From an uncultured Clostridium sp. (GTDB lineage Bacteria; Bacillota; Clostridia; TANB77; CAG-508): a stretch of 29,101 nucleotides of DNA. The stretch is taken from assembly GCA_900556975.1 (NCBI GenBank), contig USQZ01000020.1, positions 1 to 29,101 on the forward strand, in the 5' to 3' direction. Both the position numbers and the translations under genes were made by a program. The notes beneath the pieces are model-generated. The model saw nothing but the letters and a program-made list of their open reading frames with translations, ran no database searches and was not told where the DNA came from. Below, in pieces: positions 1 through 6,433 of this stretch. Numbering within the stretch: position 1 is the stretch's first letter; each line of letters begins with the position of its first letter.

Positions 1-2398
1 CTTTAACTAATCTTTCATTTAACAAAATAGCATCCTCGTAGTTGTAACCTTCCCATGTTGTGAATGCGATAAGTAGGTTTTTACCAAGAGCCATTTCACC
101 TTTATCTGTAGCAGGTCCATCGGCTATAATGTCTCCTCTTTTTACCATCTCACCTTTCTTTACAATTGGTCTTTGGTTTATACATGTAGCACCATTTGTT
201 CTCTTGAATTTGCGTAGGTGATATTTCTTTTCTTCACCTTTTTTATTTTTAATTGTAATTTCGTCAGCAACAACTCTTGTTACTTCTCCATCTTCATCAG
301 CAATTACAACAACTCCTGAATCTTTTGCAGCTCTATATTCGATTCCAGTTCCAACTATAGGTGAATCTGTAATCATAAGAGGTACGGCCTGACGTTGCAT
401 GTTCGCACCCATTAAGGCACGGTTAGCATCATCGTGCTCTAAGAAAGGTATCATTGCTGCAGCAACTGAAACTAATTGTTTTGGAGATACATCAACATAA
501 TCAACTTTTTCTTTTTCAACTTCGATAATTTCATTTAAGTATCTAACTCTAATTCTATCATTTACAAATCTTCCTTCTTCATCTAGTGGTTCAGAAGCTT
601 GAGCTATTATGTATGCGTCTTCTGTATCAGCTGTCATATATTCAACTTCGTCTGTTACTTTTCCTGTTTCTTTATCAACTTTTCTGTATGGAGTTTCAAC
701 AAATCCATATTCGTTGATAATTGCAAATGTTGTTAATGCAGAAATAAGTCCTATGTTTGGTCCTTCTGGAGACTCTATTGGACATAATCTACCATAGTGA
801 GTATAGTGAACATCACGTACTTCGAATCCGGCTCTATCTCTTGATAATCCACCAGGTCCTAATGCTGAAATTCTTCTCTTATGAGTTAATTCAGACAATG
901 GGTTTGATTGATCCATGAATTGAGATAATTGAGAGCTTCCAAAGAATTCTCTTATTGATGATGTTATTGGTTTTGTATTAATTAATGTTTGTGGTGTTAC
1001 TACGTCTAAGTCTTGGATTGTCATTCTCTCACGAACAACTCTTTCAAGTCTTGTTAAACCAATTCTAAATTGATTTTGTAATAATTCACCAACACATCTT
1101 ATACGTCTATTTCCTAAGTGATCGATATCATCTATTTTTCCGATTCCATGATCTAAGTTAAATAAATAACTAATTGATCCTAATATATCTTCAGTTGTAA
1201 CATGTTTTGGAACTAATTCATCGATTCTATCCTCAATTACTTTTGCTAAATCTTTTTCATCAGTGTTTTCTAAAATATTTTTTAGCACTTCATAATTAAC
1301 AAGTTCTTTGATTTGTTTTGCTTTTACTTTCTTTAAAACATCTTCGCTAACATAAGCTTTGATATCAACTGTTCCGTTTCCTATGATTCTAATTTTTTTA
1401 TCTTCATATTTAACATCTACAACGTTTATTCCTGAATTTTGAATTTCTGTAGCAACATCTTTGGTTATAACTTCGTCTTTAGCTACAAAAAGTTCTCCTG
1501 TTTCTGGATTGATTACATCTTCATATGCAACCATATTTGTGATTCTTGATGCTAGATTTAATTTCTTATTATATTTGTATCTACCAACTCTAGCTAAGTC
1601 ATATCTTCTATCGTCGAAGAATAATCCATTAAATAAGTTTCTTGCAGCATCAACTGTTGGCAATTCTCCTGGTCTTAGTTTTTTGTATATTTCTATTAAA
1701 GCATCTTCTTGTGTTTTTATTGGGTCTTTTGCAATTGTTGCTATTAACTTGTCTTCTTCTCCGAAGAAGTCTATCATTTGGTCATCTGTTAATAAACCAA
1801 TTGCTCTTAATAATGATGTTACTGGTAATTTCCTTGTTCTATCAATTCTTACCCAGAACACATCATTGCTATCTGTTTCATACTCTAGCCATGCACCTCT
1901 TATTGGCATAACTGTTGATGTATAGATTTTTTTACCTGTTTTGTCATATGCTGAATCATAATAGCATCCTGGTGAACGAACTAACTGACTTACTACAACT
2001 CTTTCTGCACCATTGATAACGAATGTTGCACTGTCTGTCATAAGTGGGAAATCACCTAAGTAAATTTCTTGTTCTTTAATTTCACCTGTTTCTCTGTTTA
2101 TAAGTCTTACTTTAACATGTAATCTTGTTGAATATGTCGCATCTCTTTCTTTTGCTTCTTCTAATGTGTATTTTGTTTTTTCTTCCATGTAGTAATCGAA
2201 GAATTCTAAGACTAAGTTTCCTGAATAATCGATTATAGGTGAAATATCTTTTAATACTTCTCCTAAACCTTCTTTTACGAACCAGTCATAAGAATCTTTT
2301 TGAACCTTTATAAGATTAGGGATCTCTATACTATCGCCAATCTTAGAGAAGGTTTTTCTTGTACATTTTTCGTGCTTAACATCTTTAACTTTAACCAA
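1..2398 (-). CDS. rpoB: RNA polymerase beta subunit, partial (C-terminal third outside window)
   Basis: Beta subunit of DNA-dependent RNA polymerase, which forms much of the catalytic cleft with beta-prime. About 799 codons are present; the family is usually about 1,150-1,250 residues, so the 3' third lies beyond base 1. Visible motifs include the rifampicin-pocket region (SSQLSQFMDQSNPLSELTHK, roughly residues 485-505), then HKRRISALGPGGL, CPIESPEGPNIGLI, and GYNYEDAILL next to the window edge. The rifampicin cluster looks wild type. The chosen start is TTG at 2398, giving MVKVKDVKHEKC, because AGGGGTGA at 2405-2412 sits 6 nt upstream and no ATG or GTG lies nearby in frame. The usual upstream neighbour rplL is absent; the gene is instead divergent from rpsT with its own promoter and a ~195-nt leader. 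Identity is certain; only the start codon is inferred. Confidence 0.97.
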   Translation of the reverse strand, partial: MVKVKDVKHEKCTRKTFSKIGDSIEIPNLIKVQKDSYDWFVKEGLGEVLKDISPIIDYSGNLVLEFFDYYMEEKTKYTLEEAKERDATYSTRLHVKVRLINRETGEIKEQEIYLGDFPLMTDSATFVINGAERVVVSQLVRSPGCYYDSAYDKTGKKIYTSTVMPIRGAWLEYETDSNDVFWVRIDRTRKLPVTSLLRAIGLLTDDQMIDFFGEEDKLIATIAKDPIKTQEDALIEIYKKLRPGELPTVDAARNLFNGLFFDDRRYDLARVGRYKYNKKLNLASRITNMVAYEDVINPETGELFVAKDEVITKDVATEIQNSGINVVDVKYEDKKIRIIGNGTVDIKAYVSEDVLKKVKAKQIKELVNYEVLKNILENTDEKDLAKVIEDRIDELVPKHVTTEDILGSISYLFNLDHGIGKIDDIDHLGNRRIRCVGELLQNQFRIGLTRLERVVRERMTIQDLDVVTPQTLINTKPITSSIREFFGSSQLSQFMDQSNPLSELTHKRRISALGPGGLSRDRAGFEVRDVHYTHYGRLCPIESPEGPNIGLISALTTFAIINEYGFVETPYRKVDKETGKVTDEVEYMTADTEDAYIIAQASEPLDEEGRFVNDRIRVRYLNEIIEVEKEKVDYVDVSPKQLVSVAAAMIPFLEHDDANRALMGANMQRQAVPLMITDSPIVGTGIEYRAAKDSGVVVIADEDGEVTRVVADEITIKNKKGEEKKYHLRKFKRTNGATCINQRPIVKKGEMVKRGDIIADGPATDKGEMALGKNLLIAFTTWEGYNYEDAILLNERLVK

Positions 2399-2594
2399 AA
2401 AAAATCACCCCTATTTTCCGTTTGTGGTTAAAACAAACTTTTTTAAAATTAAAGCAGGTATGTGATATATCCTTAAGAAAGTCCCTCTTAAACAACAGGT
2501 TGTTATTTTCAAAAAATGTTCCCTGCTAAAAAACATCTTTAAAAAATAGTGCCACTGAAATTTAATTCCTCTTTCTTTATATATTAAAATTGTC
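2399..2594 (-). promoter_or_regulatory. rpoB 5' leader with potential secondary structure
   Basis: Between the predicted rpoB transcription start (about 2594) and its TTG start lie ~195 nt without an ORF. Inverted segments AGCAGG (2453-2458 on +) and CCTGCT (2522-2527) could close a ~75-nt domain. That domain contains the small palindrome AACAACAGGTTGTT (2491-2504). A GTTTG/CAAAC hairpin sits just before the ribosome binding site. I recognise no known ribosomal-protein leader or riboswitch class. Regulation is an inference from length and pairing only. Confidence 0.35.
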
Positions 2595-2600
2595 CTAATA

Positions 2601-2630
2601 AGTATATCATAGATTTCCGTAAGCAGTCAA
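2601..2630 (-). promoter_or_regulatory. Sigma-A type promoter of rpoB
   Basis: Reading the minus strand, TTGACT (2630-2625) is followed after an 18-bp spacer by TATACT (2606-2601). Both boxes are one mismatch from consensus. This is the only strong promoter seen between rpoB and rpsT on this strand, and it would start transcription near 2594. Confidence 0.75.
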
Positions 2631-2725
2631 GGTTTATTAATATATTTTTTATAAGTTTTTGGGCATAGTTTTTTTCTATTCTTTTCCGCCTATTTTCTCT
2701 TTTGTAAAAAAGTTACTAAAAGCAC

Positions 2726-2754
2726 TTGCGTTTTGCATATTCTTGTGTTAGAAT
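2726..2754 (+). promoter_or_regulatory. Sigma-A type promoter of rpsT
   Basis: TTGCGT (2726-2731), a 17-bp spacer, then TAGAAT (2749-2754). TG at 2746-2747 gives an extended -10 (TGtTAGAAT). The distance to the rpsT start is about 48 bp. It is divergent from the rpoB promoter, with about 95 bp between the two -35 boxes. Confidence 0.7.
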
Positions 2755-2802
2755 ATTAAAAGTAAAATTTACTTATTTAGCTAAGAGGAGGTGCAAATAG
2801 AT

Positions 2803-3066
2803 ATGCCAAACATTAAATCAGCTATAAAAAGAGTTAGTGTTATCGAAAAGAAAACTTTACAAAATAATATGATTAAAACTGGATACAGAACAGCTGTTAA
2901 AAAGTTTGAAGCATCTGTAGAAGCAGGAAACAAAGAAGAAGCTACAGCTAATTTCAAAGCTGCTGTTAAAAAAATAGATCAAGCTTGTACAAAAGGTGTT
3001 ATCAAGAAAAATACAGCTTCAAGAAAAAAATCTAATTTAGCAAAAAAATTAAATGAAATGAAATAA
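2803..3066 (+). CDS. rpsT: 30S ribosomal protein S20
   Basis: S20 binds 16S rRNA early in assembly of the small subunit. The 87-residue product begins MPNIKSAIKRV and is Lys/Ala rich, with the typical S20 helical pattern (TAVKKFEASVEAG, NFKAAVKKIDQACTKGVIKK, ASRKKSNLAKKL). Length equals the family norm. I chose ATG at 2803 rather than GTG at 2791, because the GTG overlaps the ribosome binding site (AAGAGGAGGTG, ending 2792) and S20 proteins begin MPNIKSA. It has its own promoter and a clear terminator, so it appears monocistronic. In many Bacillota rpsT neighbours gpr or holA; neither is seen here. Confidence 0.97.
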   Translation: MPNIKSAIKRVSVIEKKTLQNNMIKTGYRTAVKKFEASVEAGNKEEATANFKAAVKKIDQACTKGVIKKNTASRKKSNLAKKLNEMK

Positions 3067-3096
3067 AAAAAAGATAGAGCGAATCTATCTTTTTTT
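3066..3096 (+). terminator. Rho-independent terminator of rpsT
   Basis: An A-rich stem AAAAAGATAG pairs with CTATCTTTTT around the 7-nt loop AGCGAAT, followed by a T run. It begins at the rpsT stop codon, so termination occurs within about 30 nt of the gene end. Confidence 0.85.
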
Positions 3097-3103
3097 ATTA
3101 TAT

Positions 3104-3230
3104 AAGGAATCATATATTTCATTTTTAAATGATGCGCAGTTTGAAAGTTTTTACCTAGCCAACTAAACGAAGTTTGATGGGTGGTAAAATCTTTTAGCAA
3201 GGATTTTAAAAATGAAATATATGATTCCTT
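3104..3230. repeat. 127-bp palindromic element with perfect 26-bp arms
   Basis: The left arm (3104-3129, starting AAGGAATCATATATTTC) is the exact reverse complement of the right arm (3205-3230). The 75-nt interior carries further pairings: AAAGTTTTTACC against GGTAAAATCTTT (one mismatch), and AAAC-GAA-GTTT at the tip. The whole could fold as one long branched hairpin. On the minus strand the interior contains CCTTGCTAAAA, the same 11-mer found in the repeats at 4767-5041. It lies between rpsT and the convergent small gene, and T7 follows the right arm on the plus strand, so it could also terminate transcription. A 73-codon minus ORF here is a by-product of the palindrome, not a gene. Confidence 0.8.
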
Positions 3231-3241
3231 TTTTATTAATT

Positions 3242-3493
3242 TTATTTATGCATTTCTTCTTTTATAATCCATAAACCACAACTACAAACTATTACGGAAA
3301 CAACACCTATTATCCCTATTTTAAAAACTTGTATTCCAATTTTATATAATTCAGCTGATATGTACAATTTATAGTGAACAAATAGTACAGCGATTCCCAA
3401 TAAACATACCAAGAAAAATATCCACTGCCCTATATCTATTAATTTTATTATCTTTTTATCCATTCTTTTTATCTTTTTTATTATATTTTGCAT
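3242..3493 (-). CDS. Small two-helix membrane protein, unknown function
   Basis: An 83-residue product beginning MQNIIKKIKRMDKK. It has a basic cytoplasmic N-terminus, a hydrophobic helix at about residues 24-41 (WIFFLVCLLGIAVLFVHY), a second at about 56-75 (IGIIGVVSVIVCSCGLWII), and the charged end KEEMHK. I chose ATG 3493 over the longer frame starting at 3553, because AAAGGAAG stands about 8 nt upstream and the extra N-terminal residues look like untranslated leader. I recognise no family. It converges on rpsT and is divergent from the operon starting at 3660. Being a real gene is supported by the ribosome binding site, a promoter and the two-helix pattern, but no function can be assigned. 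Confidence 0.6.
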   Translation of the reverse strand: MQNIIKKIKRMDKKIIKLIDIGQWIFFLVCLLGIAVLFVHYKLYISAELYKIGIQVFKIGIIGVVSVIVCSCGLWIIKEEMHK

Positions 3494-3528
3494 CTTTATA
3501 CTTCCTTTCCGTTCCATCTTATAAACTA

Positions 3529-3557
3529 ATATTAACAAATTTATTCTCTTCATTCAA
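3529..3557 (-). promoter_or_regulatory. Candidate promoter of the 3242-3493 gene
   Basis: On the minus strand TTGAAT (3557-3552), 17-bp spacer, TAATAT (3534-3529). The boxes are moderate matches and the spacing is ideal. The distance to the ATG is about 36 bp. Confidence 0.45.
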
Positions 3558-3593
3558 TTGTACTTTTTCCCATGTTTTCCTATTTATAGGTAC

Positions 3594-3622
3594 TTGTTTT
3601 TTTTCTTTGCTTAAGTTATAAT
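3594..3622 (+). promoter_or_regulatory. Sigma-A type promoter of the 3660-4730 operon
   Basis: TTGTTT (3594-3599), a 17-bp spacer, and a perfect TATAAT (3617-3622). The start would be near 3629, leaving a ~30-nt leader before the ATG at 3660. Confidence 0.7.
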
Positions 3623-3659
3623 TTTTCAAGTATTATTAAGAAATTTTTTGAGGAGTTTT

Positions 3660-4220
3660 ATGGATATATTAGTTTTAAAAGAAAAATTGCTAAATAAAAA
3701 AAATATTATACTTATAGTTATCTTATTAATTATAATAATTGTAGCTATTTCTTTATTTTTTATTTTAAATAAGACTAAAAAGGAAAAGCTAAAACCAATT
3801 AGTTTTTCAAGTAACGATGATTCTGTATCTCTTACGGCTCCTTCAGAATACGAATTTTCTGTAATCAACGATGATTCTTATTTGCTGTTATTAAAATCAC
3901 AAACTACCGGTTCAAGCATTTATATTTCAGAAACTTCTAATACAAATATTAGAGATATTTCTAAATTTATTGAATATGATAAAAATGATTATATTTCAAA
4001 GTTTCCTAATATTAGCCAGGTTTCTGATGTAAGTGAATTAACTGTTCAAGGATTACCTGCATACAATTATAATTTTTATTATAAAGAAAATATGTATGTT
4101 GATGTTTATTGGGTTTTAAAAGATTCAAAGTTTATTATTATTGATTTTAATATTAATAAAGATAAAATTGATTTATCATCACATGTTACTGAAATTTTAA
4201 ATTCTTTAAAATTAAATTAG
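3660..4220 (+). CDS. Membrane-anchored extracytoplasmic protein, unknown function
   Basis: A 186-residue protein starting MDILVLKEKLLNKKN. One strong membrane helix (about residues 15-37, rich in I/L/V) is followed by KTKKEK and a ~145-residue soluble part expected outside the cell. The soluble part has an alternating beta/polar pattern (SVSLTAPSEYEFSVI, ELTVQGLPAYNYNFYY, DVYWVLKDSKFIIIDFNI), loosely like PsbP/lipoprotein-type folds; this resemblance is weak. ATG 3660 is chosen because AGGAG lies at 3651-3655; the TTG at 3648 upstream overlaps that site. The stop TAG is 9 nt from the next ATG, so it is translated in an operon with the COG2426-type protein. No catalytic motif is visible. Confidence 0.75.
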   Translation: MDILVLKEKLLNKKNIILIVILLIIIIVAISLFFILNKTKKEKLKPISFSSNDDSVSLTAPSEYEFSVINDDSYLLLLKSQTTGSSIYISETSNTNIRDISKFIEYDKNDYISKFPNISQVSDVSELTVQGLPAYNYNFYYKENMYVDVYWVLKDSKFIIIDFNINKDKIDLSSHVTEILNSLKLN

Positions 4221-4229
4221 GAGGTTTAT

Positions 4230-4730
4230 ATGTTAACATCTTTTTTTATGACTTTAAAAGGCATTCCTTTTATTGCTAAATGTTTAATAACTGTGTTTGT
4301 TGGTATGATGCCAATTATTGAAATTAGAGGTGCTATTCCTTTAGGATATGTAATGGGATTAAATTATTGGGTTGCTTATTTATGTAGTTTCATTGGAAAT
4401 ATTATTCCAATATTCTTTATTGTAAAATATATTAGACCATTATTTGATTTCTTTGGTAGATGGAAATTCTTTAAGAAAATTATAGATTGGGCTACTAATA
4501 AGGCTACTAAAAAGATTCAAGAAAATACTAAGCTTCAATCAGCTGTTGCTTTTGGATTGTTCATTTTTGTTGCAATTCCTATTCCTACAACTGGGGCTTG
4601 GGTTGGTTCTCTTATTGCTAATTTCTTGGATATTCCTTTGAAGAAGGCTTTCTGGCCTTTGGCTTTAGGTGTTGCAGTGGCTGGATTTATTGTGTTGTGT
4701 GCTACGGGGGCTGTTGCTGCTGTGGTTTAA
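4230..4730 (+). CDS. COG2426 / small multidrug export family (PF06695) membrane protein
   Basis: A 166-residue polytopic membrane protein. The family hallmark is the segment MPIIEIRGAIPLGYVMGL near residues 27-44. It is followed by a helix with paired prolines (GNIIPIFFIVKYI), a basic amphipathic stretch (ATNKATKKIQENTK), and a second conserved segment, IPIPTTGAWVGSLIA, around 117-131. Length matches the family. Members are annotated as putative small multidrug export proteins, but that activity is poorly supported, so the substrate is unknown. The ribosome binding site TAGGAGG overlaps the stop of the preceding gene, which indicates translational coupling. The downstream hairpin repeat at 4767-4826 probably ends the transcript. 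Confidence 0.88.
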   Translation: MLTSFFMTLKGIPFIAKCLITVFVGMMPIIEIRGAIPLGYVMGLNYWVAYLCSFIGNIIPIFFIVKYIRPLFDFFGRWKFFKKIIDWATNKATKKIQENTKLQSAVAFGLFIFVAIPIPTTGAWVGSLIANFLDIPLKKAFWPLALGVAVAGFIVLCATGAVAAVV

Positions 4731-4766
4731 AGGCCGTTGAAAAATAATTATAATTTTATCTGCGTT

Positions 4767-4848
4767 AAAAGTGATACAAATATCCTCAACGTACCATCGT
4801 ACGCTTGTGGTATTTGTATCACTTTTGCCTTGCTAAAATTTAATTCTT
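4767..4848. repeat. Structured hairpin repeat, copy A
   Basis: A 16-bp perfect stem, AAAAGTGATACAAATA (4767-4782) against TATTTGTATCACTTTT (4811-4826), encloses a 28-nt apical part. CC/GG and CAA/TTG pairs continue the stem, and CGTAC-catc-GTACG forms a GC-rich tip. The flank starting GCCTTGCTAAAATTTAAT (4827-4848) is identical to that of copy B at 5020-5041. It lies downstream of the COG2426 gene and could terminate it. Stem arms differ from copy B while tip and flank are conserved. Confidence 0.8.
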
Positions 4849-4865
4849 TTCCAACTAGTTTTATC

Positions 4866-4919
4866 TCATGTACGCTTCCGGAATTTCAGCTCGATTTGCC
4901 TTGTAATATAATCATTCTT
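4866..4919. repeat. Degenerate third copy of the hairpin repeat (3' half)
   Basis: GTACGCTTCCGG (4870-4881) matches the right side of the apical core of copies A and B. TTGCCTTG followed by an AT-rich stretch ending ATTCTT (4897-4919) matches their shared flank. A complementary 5' arm for the intervening GAATTTCAGCTCGA is not present, so this looks like a decayed or truncated copy. Confidence 0.5.
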
Positions 4920-4960
4920 ATCAAAATTATGTTCTTTGCAATATAAATCTTATCTATTTT

Positions 4961-5041
4961 AAAAGAGCTATAAAATCCTCAACGTACTTCTGTACGACTT
5001 CGGGTTTTATAGCTCTTTTGCCTTGCTAAAATTTAATTCTT
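4961..5041. repeat. Structured hairpin repeat, copy B
   Basis: A 15-bp perfect stem, AAAAGAGCTATAAAA (4961-4975) against TTTTATAGCTCTTTT (5005-5019), encloses an apical core CCTCAACGTAC-ttct-GTACG like that of copy A. The same 22-nt flank follows (5020-5041), and its last bases form part of the stop codon of the minus-strand peptidase gene. In that gene's direction it lies immediately 3' and is the likely end of the 8029-5040 transcript. Confidence 0.8.
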
Positions 5042-6425
5042 ATTTATATATTTCAAGCCAGCCTGCCATATTTCCATTTGTATTTCCTCTTGCTTTTGCA
5101 ACTGTTGATAACTTGTACCAACCTCCTGATAATCCTGGATTTCCTACATATACTTTGTCATTTGAACTATCTATTCCTAAAATTGATATGAAGTGATATC
5201 CTGAATTCGTGAAGTGTTTCCAATATTGTGAAGGAGATTTTTTACCCACATATAAAAGTATTTGATGGCCTGACTCCAACGCATCTTTCATTTCTTTGTA
5301 AGTTTTATCATAGTTTTTACTGTAATCATGTTTTATAATTTTCATACCAAGTCCTTCGGCTTCTTTCTCCATACTTGGTAATCCTGATGGTCTACTATTC
5401 TTTAATAATAATTTTCCAATATCATATGGATTTTTGTTATATCCATATCCGCTCAATATAATAGCTAATGATGATGGTCCACATCCTGTGTTTGCAATTG
5501 TTTGCATTCTTCTATTATTGGTTGAATTAAATGGTTTTTGACTATATGAACCTTTATATTGTTTATACAATTTAAAGGTTCTATTACCCATTGTAATTAC
5601 TTTAGAATATCCATCACCATTTTTATTTTTTCCTCTTGTGCTACTTGGTACTGATAAAATTACTTTTACTTTACATTGTGCCGTTTTACCATTGGTTGTT
5701 TTTACCGTGATAACTGCTTCACCTGGTTTTATAGCAGTTATCTTTCCTGTACTACTAATTGTTGCAACTTTATTATTGGATGTTGACCATGTTAATTTTG
5801 TAGTAGTATTTTTAGGTGTTATTGTTGCTTTTAAAGTTTTTGTTTTACCTATAGCTAATTTTACTGATGTATTATCCAATTTTATTCCTGTTACTTCTTG
5901 ATTTCCGTTTGTAGGGCTTGGTGTTGTTGATGTACTAGGTGATGGTGTGCTTGTTGGTCTTGGTGATTGAGTTGGAGATGTACTTTGGCTTGGTGTAGGT
6001 GTTGCGCTCTGACTTGGTGATGGAGATGTACTTTGACTTGGCGTAGGTGTTGGTGTTTGACTTGGTTGTGCCTCTATCTTTCCAGTTTTAAATTCTTTTG
6101 ATTCTTCATTCCCTTCTTCATCTACAACTATTACTTTAAAATATGTTTCACTTTCTGTTGATAATCTATTTTCCTTTATTCTGTATGTTTTATTATTTTT
6201 ATTGACATCACCGCTTTGGTAGAATAATTGATATTCATCCGAATTTCTTTTTAAATATACTCTTACTTTCTTAATGTTTTTTTCAGCATTAATTTCTAGT
6301 AATACTGTATTGTCCGTTTCTTTTTTCATTGAAATATCAATTTTATTAGCAGCAAATGCAACGCATGTTAATATAACTCCTATTACAATAGCTATTAATA
6401 TAATTAATCTTACTCTTTTTTTCAT
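5040..6425 (-). CDS. Secreted/anchored Big_2 plus C39-type cysteine peptidase
   Basis: A 461-residue protein. Residues 1-25 form a signal or anchor helix. Residues ~27-118 are a beta-rich domain resembling FN3/Ig. Residues ~121-175 are a low-complexity Pro/Ser/Thr linker (TPTPSQSTS units), typical of wall-spanning spacers. Residues ~178-256 are a bacterial Ig-like Big_2 domain (VTGIKLDNTSVKLAIGKTKT). Residues ~290-445 match the papain-like C39_2 peptidase family (PF13529): Cys315 in NTGCGPSSLA, His411 in SGYHFISILG, Asn429 in VGNPG, and a preceding Gln308. All expected catalytic positions are present. The ribosome binding site TAGGTGATAAA overlaps the stop of the upstream gene (8-nt gap), so the two are one operon. 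It probably cleaves peptides or wall-associated proteins outside the cell; the substrate is unknown. Confidence 0.87.
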   Translation of the reverse strand: MKKRVRLIILIAIVIGVILTCVAFAANKIDISMKKETDNTVLLEINAEKNIKKVRVYLKRNSDEYQLFYQSGDVNKNNKTYRIKENRLSTESETYFKVIVVDEEGNEESKEFKTGKIEAQPSQTPTPTPSQSTSPSPSQSATPTPSQSTSPTQSPRPTSTPSPSTSTTPSPTNGNQEVTGIKLDNTSVKLAIGKTKTLKATITPKNTTTKLTWSTSNNKVATISSTGKITAIKPGEAVITVKTTNGKTAQCKVKVILSVPSSTRGKNKNGDGYSKVITMGNRTFKLYKQYKGSYSQKPFNSTNNRRMQTIANTGCGPSSLAIILSGYGYNKNPYDIGKLLLKNSRPSGLPSMEKEAEGLGMKIIKHDYSKNYDKTYKEMKDALESGHQILLYVGKKSPSQYWKHFTNSGYHFISILGIDSSNDKVYVGNPGLSGGWYKLSTVAKARGNTNGNMAGWLEIYK

Positions 6426-6433
6426 TTTATCAC

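Noticed and set aside
2979..3200. Minus-strand 73-codon ORF opposite rpsT and the palindrome
   Set aside because: It overlaps the rpsT 3' end and the 127-bp palindrome, has no ribosome binding site, and its composition follows the structured element rather than a protein.
4737..4946. Plus-strand 69-codon ORF after the COG2426 gene
   Set aside because: It runs through hairpin repeat copy A and the degenerate copy. It has no convincing ribosome binding site, and the sequence is explained by the repeats.
4767..5041. CRISPR array or integron attC array
   Set aside because: Only two or three units with no regular spacers and no cas or integrase gene. The RYYYAAC/GTTRRRY boxes of attC are not present at the element ends.
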